Source of the DNA: Burkholderia anthina | GTDB lineage: Bacteria; Pseudomonadota; Gammaproteobacteria; Burkholderiales; Burkholderiaceae | Reading direction: 5' to 3' | Length of the DNA stretch: 64,000 bases | NCBI RefSeq assembly: GCF_902498995.1 | Contig: NZ_CABVLY010000014.1 | Span: 1-64,000 of the forward strand | Part shown: positions 9,201 to 16,616 of the stretch, one piece after another | Layout: each line of letters starts with the position of its first letter | How positions within the stretch are numbered: the stretch's first letter is position 1 | The notes under the pieces: generated by a model | Seen by the model: only the letters and a program-made list of their open reading frames with translations | Database searches by the model: none | What the model was told of the DNA's origin: nothing | Translations under genes and position numbers: made by a program

Positions 9201-9742
9201 AACTGGCGTCGTACCTGATGTATCCGAAGCAGACGATCGACTACTACGCGCACGTTCGCGCGTACAGCGACACGTCGGTGGTGCCGACGCCGGCGTTCCT
9301 GTACGGGCTGCAGCCGCAGGAGGAAGTGGCGATCGACATCGAGCCGGGCAAGACGCTGCTGGTGGCGCTGCAGGGCCAGCACGCCGATGCGCAGGACGGC
9401 ATCGTGAAGGTGCTGTTCGAGCTGAACGGCCAGTCGCGTTCCGCGCTGGTCGAGCAGAAGACCATCGCGCAGGCGGGCAAGGAGCGGCATGGGCTGCAGC
9501 GTGCCGATCCGGGCAATCCGCTGCACGTCGCGGCGCCGATGCCGGGCTCGGTGGTCACGGTGGCCGTGCAGCCGGGGCAGCGCGTGGCGGCCGGCACGAC
9601 GCTGATCGCGCTCGAGGCGATGAAGATGGAAACCCACATCGCGGCGGAGCGCGATTGCGAGATCGCGGCCGTGCACGTGAAGCCGGGCGAGCGGGTGGCG
9701 GCGAAGGATCTGCTGATCGAGCTGAAAGACCCTGCGCAATGA
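6221..9742 (+). CDS. pyc: Pyruvate carboxylase
   Basis: A full-length single-chain pyruvate carboxylase of 1173 residues. It makes oxaloacetate from pyruvate, bicarbonate and ATP to refill the TCA cycle. Domain order is biotin carboxylase (about residues 10-460, with the ATP-grasp loop 'KASWGGGGRGM'), carboxyltransferase (about 540-810, 'DTTMRDAHQSL'), a conserved carboxylase linker, and the C-terminal biotinyl domain with 'EAMKMETH', where K1135 carries biotin. The ATG at 6221 has no clear Shine-Dalgarno sequence. The gene stands alone and ends convergent to deoC. A very long open frame on the opposite strand is a codon-bias shadow. Confidence 0.97.
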   Translation: MAAVTPTPIQSILIANRSEISIRVMRAAAELNMRTVAVYSKEDRLALHRFKADESYLIGEGKKPLAAYLDIDDILRVARQANVDAIHPGYGFLSENPEFAQAVIDAGIRWIGPSPDVMRTLGNKVAARNAAIAAGVPVMPATAPLPDDLDACRALAAAVGYPLMLKASWGGGGRGMRVLENERDLETLLPVARREALAAFGNDEVYVEKLVRNARHVEVQVLGDLHGTVVHLYERDCTVQRRNQKVVERAPAPYLDHDGRQALCESALRLMRAVGYTHAGTVEFLMDADTGQFYFIEVNPRIQVEHTVTEMITGIDIVKAQIRITEGGRIGLAEDATDGAGALVARAAGVPEQHAIPLNGNALQCRITTEDPENDFLPDYGRLTAYRSAAGFGVRLDAGTAYGGAVITPYYDSLLVKVTTWAPTAAESIHRMDRALREFRIRGVTSNLQFLENVINHPAFIAGDVTTRFIDKTPELLAFAKRGDRATKLLRYLGELSVNGNPEMKGRTLPALPLQKPVLPKVDTAVAIPAGTRDRLRALGPEKFASWMLDQKQVLLTDTTMRDAHQSLFATRMRTADMLPVAPFYARELSQLFSLECWGGATFDVALRFLKEDPWERLALLRERVPNILFQMLLRGSNAVGYTNYADNVVRFFVQQAASAGVDVFRVFDSLNWVRNMRVAIDAVGESGMLCEGAICYTGDLFDTSRSKYDLKYYVGIARELQKAGVHVLGIKDMAGICRPQAVATLVKALKEETGLPVHFHTHDTSGIAAASVLAAVGAGCDAVDGALDAMSGLTSQPNLSSIAAALAGSERDPGLDQDRLHEASMYWEGVRRYYAPFESEIRAGTADVYRHEMPGGQYTNLREQARSLGIDHRWTEVSRAYADVNRLFGDIVKVTPTSKVVGDMALMMVANDLAVDDVRNPAKDIAFPESVVSLFKGELGFPPDGFPAELSRKVLKSEPPAPYRPGDQIPPVDLDAARRQAEAACEQPLDDRQLASYLMYPKQTIDYYAHVRAYSDTSVVPTPAFLYGLQPQEEVAIDIEPGKTLLVALQGQHADAQDGIVKVLFELNGQSRSALVEQKTIAQAGKERHGLQRADPGNPLHVAAPMPGSVVTVAVQPGQRVAAGTTLIALEAMKMETHIAAERDCEIAAVHVKPGERVAAKDLLIELKDPAQ

Positions 9743-9823
9743 GCGTTGCCGCGACCGGTCGTCCGTACTGACTGGTGCCGGGCGTCGCAACCGGCGTGCC
9801 GGTCGAACCGTTCGGCGCCGGCT

Positions 9824-9855
9824 GCCTGCACGTCGCGACCTGACGACGCGCAGGC
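9824..9855. terminator. Hairpin between convergent pyc and deoC
   Basis: Arms GCCTGCACGTCG (9824-9835) and CGACGCGCAGGC (9844-9855) pair over 12 positions with one mismatch, around an 8-base loop. It lies in the 132-base gap where pyc and deoC converge and could end transcription from both sides. There is no T tract. Confidence 0.4.
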
Positions 9856-9874
9856 AAGCCGGGCCGCTGTGCGG

Positions 9875-10555
9875 TCAGTACGCCGCGTCGCTGCCGTCCT
9901 TGTCGGTGACGATCGCCACGCCCGAGCTCGTGCCGAGCCGCGTCGCGCCGGCTTCGAGCATCGCGAGCGCGGTCGCGCGATCGCGCACGCCGCCCGACGC
10001 CTTCACGCCGAGCGTCGGGCCGACCGTGCGGCGCATCAGCGCGACGTCGGCGAGCGTCGCGCCGCCGTGCCCGAAGCCGGTCGACGTCTTCACGAACGCG
10101 ACGCCGAGCGCGCGGCACATCTCGCACACGCGCACCTTCTCGTCGTCGGTCAGCAACCCCGTTTCGAGGATCACCTTGAGCGGCACCGTGCCGCAGGCGC
10201 GGTGCACGGCATCGATATCGGCCTGCACGTCGTCGGCGCGGCCGCTCTTCAGCGCGCCGAGGTTGATCACCATGTCGATCTCGCGCGCGCCGGCCGCGAT
10301 CGCGGCCGACGCCTCGAACGCCTTCGCGGCGGACAGCCCCGCGCCGAGCGGAAAACCGACCACCGCGCAAACGAGCACGCCGATGTCGGCCAGCTCGCGC
10401 GCGGCGAGCGGCACGTTCGCCGAATTCACGCAGACCGAGTAAAAGCGATGCTCGGCCGCCTGGCGGCAGAGTTCGCGGATCTGCGCGTCGCTCGCGTCGG
10501 GCGCGAGCAACGTGTGATCGATGGTTTGGGCGAGTTGGGCGTTGGAAAGCGGCAT
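9875..10555 (-). CDS. deoC: Deoxyribose-phosphate aldolase
   Basis: A 226-residue class I DERA that cleaves 2-deoxyribose 5-phosphate to glyceraldehyde 3-phosphate and acetaldehyde. The Schiff-base lysine is K156 in 'FVKTSTGF'; K185 ('GVKASGGV') and D94 complete the active site. The product is shorter than the 259-residue E. coli enzyme and resembles the short bacterial form. It is divergent from deoR, with a 146-base shared control region. It forms the last step of the deoK-deoP-deoC pathway whose other genes lie on the far side of deoR. Confidence 0.95.
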   Translation of the reverse strand: MPLSNAQLAQTIDHTLLAPDASDAQIRELCRQAAEHRFYSVCVNSANVPLAARELADIGVLVCAVVGFPLGAGLSAAKAFEASAAIAAGAREIDMVINLGALKSGRADDVQADIDAVHRACGTVPLKVILETGLLTDDEKVRVCEMCRALGVAFVKTSTGFGHGGATLADVALMRRTVGPTLGVKASGGVRDRATALAMLEAGATRLGTSSGVAIVTDKDGSDAAY

Positions 10556-10600
10556 GTGTCAGGACTCCACGGATCGTGCGCCGGAAAGGCACACGGAAAG

Positions 10601-10629
10601 TTGATGTTTTCACATCGGTTTGTTACAAA
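10601..10629 (+). promoter_or_regulatory. deoR promoter and candidate DeoR operator in the deoC-deoR gap
   Basis: TTGATG (10601-10606) and TACAAA (10624-10629) are spaced by 17 bases and make a plausible sigma70 promoter reading toward deoR. Two inverted repeats overlap it: GATGT-N4-ACATC at 10603-10616, and TTTGT-T-ACAAA at 10619-10629 across the -10 box. Either could be a DeoR operator, giving autoregulation and control of divergent deoC. Assignment is by pattern. Confidence 0.5.
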
Positions 10630-10701
10630 TACGACATTCCGGCCGGGCCCGCGCGCCCGGCACGGCGGGCGACGCGTGTGACGGGCAGGCAGGATACAGG
10701 C

Positions 10702-11472
10702 ATGGAAACGAAGAAGGGCGAACGGATCAAGACGCTGATGAACGTGCTGCAAGGGCAGAACGCGATTCATCTGAAGGAAGTGGCCGACCTGTTCGGCGTG
10801 TCGGAAATGACGATCCGCCGCGATCTCGCGGACAACCCGCACGGCCTGAGCCTGATCGGCGGCTACGTGACGCGCCATTTCGCCGCGCAGCGCAGCGACA
10901 TCGGCGAATACCTGATCAGCGACGAGAACAACCGGCAGACCGAGGAGAAGCGCCGCATCGGCAAGCTCGCCGCGCAGTTCGTGAAGACGGGCGACACGAT
11001 CTTCGTCGACTGCGGCTCGACCACGCCGTTCGTCGTCGACTTCATTCCGGACGACCTCGAATTCACCGCCGTCTGCAATTCGCTGAACGTGTTCGCGAAG
11101 CTGCAGCAGAAACCGCATTGCAGCGTGATCCTGTGCGGCGGCGCGTATCACCGCAAGAACATGGTGTTCGAGTCGGTGGCCGAGACGGGCATCCTCGATA
11201 CGGTGCGCGTGTCGAAGGCGTTCATCTCGGCGGCCGGCGTGAGCGAGCGCTGCGGCGTCACGTGCTTCAACTTCCACGAAGTCGATGCGAAGAAGAAGGT
11301 GATGGCGCGCGCGCAGAACCGCTTCCTGCTCGTCGATCACACGAAGTTCGACGAAGTGCGCGCCGCGTACTTCGCGGAGCTCGCCGACTTCAACTACGTG
11401 ATCTCCGACGGGCAGTTGAGCAGCCGGTACGAAACGACGATCCGCGAACACGGGATCGCGCTCGTGACCTGA
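10702..11472 (+). CDS. deoR: DeoR-family repressor of deoxyribose utilisation
   Basis: A 256-residue DeoR-type repressor. The N-terminal HTH (about residues 20-42, 'GVSEMTIRRDL') is followed by a DeoR_C sugar-phosphate-binding domain with 'DCGSTTPF', 'AVCNSLN' and 'LCGGAYH'. It matches E. coli DeoR along its length, including the 'METKK' start, so I chose the ATG at 10702 rather than an upstream GTG at 10576. It is divergent from deoC and converges on the mutarotase-like gene, lying between the two halves of the deoxyribose cluster. The inducer in E. coli is deoxyribose 5-phosphate. Confidence 0.92.
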   Translation: METKKGERIKTLMNVLQGQNAIHLKEVADLFGVSEMTIRRDLADNPHGLSLIGGYVTRHFAAQRSDIGEYLISDENNRQTEEKRRIGKLAAQFVKTGDTIFVDCGSTTPFVVDFIPDDLEFTAVCNSLNVFAKLQQKPHCSVILCGGAYHRKNMVFESVAETGILDTVRVSKAFISAAGVSERCGVTCFNFHEVDAKKKVMARAQNRFLLVDHTKFDEVRAAYFAELADFNYVISDGQLSSRYETTIREHGIALVT

Positions 11473-11494
11473 CGGCGGGCGGCCGCGCATCGCG

Positions 11495-12565
11495 TTACGC
11501 ATCGGGCCGTTCCGTCGCCGCGCGCGCTTCCGCCGCGCTCAGATAGCCCGTGACGACCTCGAAGCGGCGCGTCGCGCCCGCCGCCAGCGCCGCGACGTGG
11601 CCTTTGCGGCGCTCGGCTTCATAGCCTTCCGGCTCGCACGTCGACGGCAGCGCGAACGCGGCCACCTGTTGATCCGCGTTGTGCAGGATCCAGCGCGTCG
11701 CGTGCGGAAACTGCTCGGGACGATACGCGGTGTGGAATGCGCCGCCGTCCGGATGCGCGAGCAGGAAATGCGCGACGCCGTGCGCATCCGTTGCCGCGCC
11801 GTTCATGAAGAACACGATTTCCGGGTCGTACAGCGCGGGGGCATCGAGCGTCGCGAGCCGTTCCGGTTCGCGTGCGAGCGTGGCCGTGTAGTCGCGCCAC
11901 GCGGCGGTCGGCTTCACGTGCGCGGGCACGCTGTCGCGCAGCCGCAGGCCGCCGCGCGGCAGCGACTGCACGAAGCGGCCGCCCGGCACGTACGCGTAGT
12001 TCAGGTGCGCCATGTACATCAGGTCCATCGGCGTGCCGCCGAGATTCGTCACGTCCATCCCGATCGTCATCTGCGCGTCGTGCTCGGCGAGCCGCACCGA
12101 CGCTCGCGCGACATAGTGGCTGCCGAAGCCTTGCACGTACTCGTACTCGCCGGTCACTTCAACGATCGCGCCGCGCGCATCCGTGCCGACGACGAGGCTG
12201 GCGCGATCCATCGGCGCGCACGGCATCTCGCCATGCAGCGCGTGCGTGTCGTCCGGGCCCGGGCAACCGTTGCGCAGCAGCCCGCTGTGGAACATGAAGC
12301 AGCCGTACGTATCGATGATCGACGCCGCGCGCTTCGGCTGCCGGAACATGTGCTTCATCGTCAGGTCGCGGCCGTCGAACGCGGCGGCCCAGATCATCTG
12401 GCCCAGATACGGCAGCACGACGACGTGGCCGCGGCGGTTCTCGAGCTTCAGCGCCTCGACGCCGGACGGATACGCGAACGCGGTGACGGCGACGCCGTCG
12501 GCGCGATACAGCGTGCGCGGCGTGTCGCGGAAGTCGTCGCGGCGCAGTTCGATTTCGCCTCGCAT
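11495..12565 (-). CDS. Aldose 1-epimerase-like protein (DUF4432 type), probable deoxyribose mutarotase
   Basis: A 356-residue protein of the aldose 1-epimerase fold, recalling the DUF4432 group. It shows 'RNRRGHVVVLPYLGQMIWAA' type strands near residue 45, an 'LHGEMPCAP' histidine motif near 120 and 'HLNYAYV' near 200. It is third in the deoK-deoP operon. Its ATG lies 2 bases after the deoP stop, and its GGGAG ribosome site is inside the end of deoP, so translation is probably coupled. By position it corresponds to deoX of the enterobacterial deoQKPX regulon. Interconversion of deoxyribose anomers before phosphorylation is the likely role, but this is inferred. Confidence 0.75.
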   Translation of the reverse strand: MRGEIELRRDDFRDTPRTLYRADGVAVTAFAYPSGVEALKLENRRGHVVVLPYLGQMIWAAAFDGRDLTMKHMFRQPKRAASIIDTYGCFMFHSGLLRNGCPGPDDTHALHGEMPCAPMDRASLVVGTDARGAIVEVTGEYEYVQGFGSHYVARASVRLAEHDAQMTIGMDVTNLGGTPMDLMYMAHLNYAYVPGGRFVQSLPRGGLRLRDSVPAHVKPTAAWRDYTATLAREPERLATLDAPALYDPEIVFFMNGAATDAHGVAHFLLAHPDGGAFHTAYRPEQFPHATRWILHNADQQVAAFALPSTCEPEGYEAERRKGHVAALAAGATRRFEVVTGYLSAAEARAATERPDA

Positions 12566-12567
12566 CG

Positions 12568-13944
12568 TCAGGCTCCCGACGTGTTGCGCGTGTCGACGTA
12601 GCGCGCGGAGGCGCTGCCTTCTTCGCCTGCCGTGTCGGGCGTCGCGGCAGGCAGGTGGCGCAGGCAGTAGACGCCGTAGTAGACGATCACGACGAAGCAT
12701 GCGAGCGGCACGACGAACGCGAGCTGCATGTTGCCGCCCGTGTGATCGGAGATCAGTCCCTGGATCAGCGGCACGACCGCGCCGCCGACGATGCTCATCA
12801 CGAGGATCGAGCCGCCGTATTCGGTGTCCTTGCCGAGGCCGTCGATCGTGAGGCCGTAGATCGTCGGCCAGCACGGGCCGAGGAACACGCTCACGCACAC
12901 CGCCGCATAGACGGCCGTGATGTTGTGCACGCCGATCGTGTACGCGAGCAGCGCGATGCACAGCACGCCGTAGACGATCAGCACCTTCGCCGGGCCGACG
13001 CGCTTCATCACGAGCGTCGCGATCAGCTTGCCGACGAAGAACGCGAAGAACGTCGCGAGCAGATAGTGCGATGCGCCGCGCTCGTTGAGCCCGCCGATCT
13101 GCATCGCGAGCCGGATCGTGAAGCTCCACACGCCGACCTGCGCACCCACGTACAGGAACTGCGCGACGATGCCCGCGCCGAAGCGGCGGTTGCCGAACAG
13201 CCGCGCGAGCGTGCCGCGCGCGTCGATCCGGTGCATGGTTGCGCCCGCACCGTTGCCCTTGCAGGCCGGATACGGCGTCAGCGCGAACACGACGAACACG
13301 GCCGCGAGCACGACGATCAGCCATTTGTACGGTTCGAGCGTCGCCTGGATCATCGCGAGCTGGTGCAGGTGCGCCTCGGCCGCCGACATCGCCGCGAGCT
13401 GCGCGTGCGATGCGTCGCCTTCCTTGAAGATCAGGAAGCTGCCCATGTACACGCCCGCCATCGCGCCGAACGGGTAGAACGTCTGCGAGATGTTCAGGCG
13501 GCGCGTGCTGGTGTCGCGCGGGCCCATCAGCGTCGAATACGAGTTCGATGCCGTTTCGAGGAACGACAGCCCCGCGGCGATCACGAACAGCGCGACGAGG
13601 AACATCCCGTATTTCGCCATCGACGCGGCCGGGAAGAACAGCAGGCAACCGGTCGTGTAGAGCAGCAGGCCGACGAGGATCGTCGTCTTGTAGCTGAACT
13701 TCTTCACGACGGTCGCCGCGGGAATCGCGAGGAAGAAGTAGCCGAGATAGAACGCGGACTGCACGAACGCCGATTCGAAATCGGACAGGAAGAACGATTT
13801 CTTGAACTGCGCGATCAGCACGTCGTTCAGGTTCGCGGCGGTGCCCCACAGCGCGAACAGGCAGCAGAGCAGCGTGAACGCGAAGAGGGGCGTGCGGTTC
13901 AGGTAGTAGCCGTCGGGTGTGTGTTCGATTCTGGCTCGGCGCAT
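12568..13944 (-). CDS. deoP: Deoxyribose permease, FucP-type MFS symporter
   Basis: A 458-residue proton-sugar symporter of the FHS (L-fucose permease) branch of MFS with 12 predicted transmembrane helices. The family signature near helix 2 is visible: 'FESAFVQSAFYLGYF'. A strong AAGGAG precedes the ATG at 13944; longer upstream reading is arginine-rich and rejected. It sits between deoK (43-base gap) and the mutarotase-like gene (2-base gap), so the operon order is deoK-deoP-mutarotase. Role as deoxyribose importer follows from the deoK and deoC linkage. Confidence 0.9.
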   Translation of the reverse strand: MRRARIEHTPDGYYLNRTPLFAFTLLCCLFALWGTAANLNDVLIAQFKKSFFLSDFESAFVQSAFYLGYFFLAIPAATVVKKFSYKTTILVGLLLYTTGCLLFFPAASMAKYGMFLVALFVIAAGLSFLETASNSYSTLMGPRDTSTRRLNISQTFYPFGAMAGVYMGSFLIFKEGDASHAQLAAMSAAEAHLHQLAMIQATLEPYKWLIVVLAAVFVVFALTPYPACKGNGAGATMHRIDARGTLARLFGNRRFGAGIVAQFLYVGAQVGVWSFTIRLAMQIGGLNERGASHYLLATFFAFFVGKLIATLVMKRVGPAKVLIVYGVLCIALLAYTIGVHNITAVYAAVCVSVFLGPCWPTIYGLTIDGLGKDTEYGGSILVMSIVGGAVVPLIQGLISDHTGGNMQLAFVVPLACFVVIVYYGVYCLRHLPAATPDTAGEEGSASARYVDTRNTSGA

Positions 13945-13987
13945 GGGTGTCTCCTTCCCGGTTGTCTCGTCGATGTAGGCGCCGCGC

Positions 13988-14914
13988 TCAGTGGCCGGCG
14001 TCGCGGAGGAAGCGTTCGAACGTCGCGGCGTCGGCGTACGACTTCTGCGTGCCGAGGCCCGTGACCGAATGCGCGGCGTACGCCGACGCATAGCGCATCG
14101 CGTCGACCGCGTCGCGCGACGCGGCATAGCAGCGCGCGAAGCAGCCGATGTACGCGTCGCCGGCGCCCGTCGTGTCGCGTGCGTCGACCGGGACGCCCGG
14201 CACGTGCCGCGCGCCGTCGCGCGACACCAGCAGCGAGCCTTCGCTGCCGAGCGTGACGAGCACGTGCTTCAGCCCGCGCGCGACCAGCGATTCGGCGGCG
14301 CGGGTCGCGCTTTCGCGCGAATCGACCGGCATTCCGGACACGATCGCGAGTTCGGTTTCGTTCGGCACGAAGAATTCGACGGAGCGGATCCGCTCGAAAT
14401 CGAGATCGGCGACGGCGGGCGCGGGATTCAGCAGCACCGGAATGCCGTGCTTCGCACCGAATTCGATCGCGTGATAGACGGTGTCGAGCTCGATTTCGAG
14501 CTGCAGAACGATCAGCGCGCATTCGACGAGCGCCGGCGCGGCCACGTCGATGTCGGCCGGCCGCAGGTGGCGGTTCGCGCCCTTGACGATCAGGATGCTG
14601 TTGCCCGAATCGGGCTCGACGAAGATCGGCGCGACGCCGCTCGGCACGCCGGCGACCTTGCGCACGTGCGTGGTGTCGATGCCTTCGCGCTCGAAGTTGC
14701 GGATCGTGTTGTCGGCGAACACGTCGTCGCCGACCTTCGTGACCATCACGACGCGCGCGCCGAGGCGCGCGGCGGCGACCGCCTGGTTCGCGCCCTTGCC
14801 GCCGCAGCCGAGCTCGAAGTTCGGCGCCTCGAGCGTTTCGCCCCGGGCGGGCATGCGGGCGACATAGGTCACGAGGTCGACCATGTTGCTGCCGATGACG
14901 GCGATTGTCTCCAT
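13988..14914 (-). CDS. deoK: Deoxyribokinase
   Basis: A 308-residue PfkB/ribokinase-family kinase that makes 2-deoxyribose 5-phosphate. Signatures are 'GCGGKGANQA' (about 37-46), 'NPAPA' (163-167) and 'DTTGAGD', with catalytic base D253. It follows Salmonella deoxyribokinase closely. At the sugar contact the ribokinase pattern S-x-N-A-D is replaced by 'SNMVD', with M11 where ribokinase has Asn, a hallmark that separates deoK from rbsK. The ATG at 14914 has AAGGAAGAG upstream. It is the first gene of the three-gene operon. Confidence 0.92.
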   Translation of the reverse strand: METIAVIGSNMVDLVTYVARMPARGETLEAPNFELGCGGKGANQAVAAARLGARVVMVTKVGDDVFADNTIRNFEREGIDTTHVRKVAGVPSGVAPIFVEPDSGNSILIVKGANRHLRPADIDVAAPALVECALIVLQLEIELDTVYHAIEFGAKHGIPVLLNPAPAVADLDFERIRSVEFFVPNETELAIVSGMPVDSRESATRAAESLVARGLKHVLVTLGSEGSLLVSRDGARHVPGVPVDARDTTGAGDAYIGCFARCYAASRDAVDAMRYASAYAAHSVTGLGTQKSYADAATFERFLRDAGH

Positions 14915-14979
14915 CTGCGTCTCTTCCTTGGAATGGGGTGGGCCGCGTGCGCGATCGGCAGCAGCCGCAACGAATGATA

Positions 14980-15008
14980 ATAAAATCACAATAAATGTGA
15001 GAATGCAA
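14980..15008 (-). promoter_or_regulatory. deoK operon promoter with palindrome in the spacer
   Basis: On the minus strand TTGCAT (15008-15003) and TTTTAT (14985-14980) are separated by 17 bases. The spacer is almost entirely a perfect inverted repeat, TCACA-N5-TGTGA (14986-15000). A repressor there would block RNA polymerase directly. It lies in the AT-rich part of the 394-base gap between deoK and the enolase-superfamily gene. The remainder of that gap (to 15308) holds nothing I can assign. DeoR is the natural candidate ligand, although the repeat is not identical to those before deoR. Confidence 0.5.
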
Positions 15009-15308
15009 TCTTGTAATGTTAGTCGGGTCACTATGTGGGAAGGATGCGCAGGCGGGATCGCCGTCACGAAGGCGACGCGTATGATGTTGTAGGATGTCGC
15101 ATGAGATATGGCGAACAAATCCCGGCTGCCATGTAGGGTTTTACAAGCGGATCACTTGTATTTGCGTGGTCCAAGTCATATGATGACCGATCATTTGGGC
15201 GACCCACCGCGCCGCGCTCGCGCGCAACGCACCGGCTCGCCCGTCATATCGCGCCTTTCGCAGTCGGCCGCATACGTGCCGCCGACCCGCCGCATCGGGA
15301 ATCCGTTC

Positions 15309-16454
15309 GTGAAAATCGCCGCCATCGAAGTCATCCGCCTGTCGCTCGCGTTCGACGCGGGCCGTCGTCCCGTCACCGGCGCCGAACAGGCTGCCGCCGA
15401 TACCTACAACGCCGCCGATCGCACGCTGCGCCGGATGGAATCGCTGCTCGTCAGGCTCACCGACGACGCGGGCCGCGTCGGCTGGGGCGAGGCGTTCGGC
15501 CATCTGATCAACCCCGTGACGTACGCGGCGCTCGAAGGTCCGGTCGGCCGCTGGTTCAAGGGGGCCGAATTCGAGCCGACGCGGCAGGGGATCGCCGCCT
15601 TGCGCGACGCGGCCGACCGCGCGCTGCATGCGTTCGGGCGCACGGGGCCGGTGCTGTATGCGCTGTCCGCGATCGACACGGCGCTGCACGACCTCGCCGC
15701 ACAGGCGGCCGGCTTGCCGCTGTATCGCTGGCTCGGCGGCCGTCGCGACGAGATCGACGTCTATGCGAGTCTCGTCAGCTACGACAACGCGCCCGACGAA
15801 GTCGCCCGCCATGTGCGACGCGCGTGGGACGAAGGGTTCCGGCGCATCAAGCTGCACGAGACGCAGCGCGCGGCGATCGCGGCCGCGCGCGACGCGTTGC
15901 CGGCCGGCGGCGAACTGATGGTCGACGTGAACTGCCCGTGGACCGCGAACGAGGCGCTCGGGCGCGTGAGCGAGCTGGCCGACCTGCGGCTCGGCTGGAT
16001 CGAGGAGCCGGTCTGGCCGTGCGACGACACGCACGGAATCGCGCGCGTGCGCGGCACGGGCGTGCCGGTCGCGGCCGGCGAGAACGCGTCCGGCGTCGCG
16101 GGTTTTCGCGACCTGTTCGAACACGGCGCGCTCGACGTCGCGCAACCGAGCATCGCGAAGATCGGTGGGCCGACCGGCATGGCCGAGGTGATCGCGCTCG
16201 CCGCGCATCACGACGTGCGCGTCGTGCCGCATTGCTTCTATTACGGCGCGGGGCTGCTCGCGACCGCGCACGTCGTCGCGACGCTGCCGGACGATGTCGC
16301 GCTGGAAATTCCGTATCTCGACTGGCCCGAGCGGCTGCACGACGCGCAGCGGCCCGGCGCGCGGCTGCGTTTGCCCGACACGCCCGGGCTCGGGTTCGCG
16401 CCGGACGCTGCCGTGCTGGCGCGCAACACGATCGCGCGCGCGACGCTCGCGTGA
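15309..16454 (+). CDS. Enolase-superfamily enzyme (mandelate racemase/muconate lactonizing type), probable sugar-acid dehydratase
   Basis: A 381-residue protein with a capping domain and a TIM barrel. Candidate catalytic residues are K181-x-H183 on strand 2, metal ligands D206, E232 and E258, and H308 near strand 7 ('VVPHCF'). The lysine followed by His rather than Lys is less common than the K-x-K of mandelate racemase. The GTG at 15309 gives the family-typical start 'KIAAIEVIRL', with GGGAA upstream; an ATG at 15180 would add an atypical tail. The MFS gene downstream (anion:cation symporter type) fits uptake of a sugar acid or related carboxylate. Substrate unknown. Confidence 0.82.
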   Translation: MKIAAIEVIRLSLAFDAGRRPVTGAEQAAADTYNAADRTLRRMESLLVRLTDDAGRVGWGEAFGHLINPVTYAALEGPVGRWFKGAEFEPTRQGIAALRDAADRALHAFGRTGPVLYALSAIDTALHDLAAQAAGLPLYRWLGGRRDEIDVYASLVSYDNAPDEVARHVRRAWDEGFRRIKLHETQRAAIAAARDALPAGGELMVDVNCPWTANEALGRVSELADLRLGWIEEPVWPCDDTHGIARVRGTGVPVAAGENASGVAGFRDLFEHGALDVAQPSIAKIGGPTGMAEVIALAAHHDVRVVPHCFYYGAGLLATAHVVATLPDDVALEIPYLDWPERLHDAQRPGARLRLPDTPGLGFAPDAAVLARNTIARATLA

Positions 16455-16491
16455 GCGCGGGCCCGCGGCGCGGCGCGCGGCCGACAGCGAT

Positions 16492-16535
16492 GAAGCGCAT
16501 CGCACCGGATCGAAGCGCATGAAGCGCATGAAGCG
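16492..16535 (+). repeat. Short GAAGCGCAT repeats
   Basis: The 9-mer GAAGCGCAT occurs at 16492-16500, then twice in tandem at 16512-16529, followed by a partial copy to 16535. It lies in the 162-base gap between the enolase-superfamily gene and its MFS transporter. Probably replication slippage; a structural role is not evident. Confidence 0.6.
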
Positions 16536-16616
16536 GCCGCCGGCGTCGGCGCCGCAACCGAAAACCATGAAGCCGGGCACGCATCGACGCGCTTGCCCCG
16601 GTCAACAGGAGACGAC

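Noticed and set aside
6215-9790. A 1191-codon open frame opposite pyc
   Set aside because: It mirrors pyc on the other strand, is full of Arg, His and Asp with no recognisable domain, and results from GC3 codon bias.
11495-13849. A 784-codon frame that fuses the mutarotase-like protein to an upstream segment
   Set aside because: The upstream part is deoP in the wrong frame. The deoP stop and a ribosome site just before the ATG at 12565 show two separate genes.
15108-15308. N-terminal extension of the enolase-superfamily enzyme
   Set aside because: The extra 67 residues do not resemble the family, whose members begin with 'KI..IEV'. The GTG at 15309 has a ribosome site.
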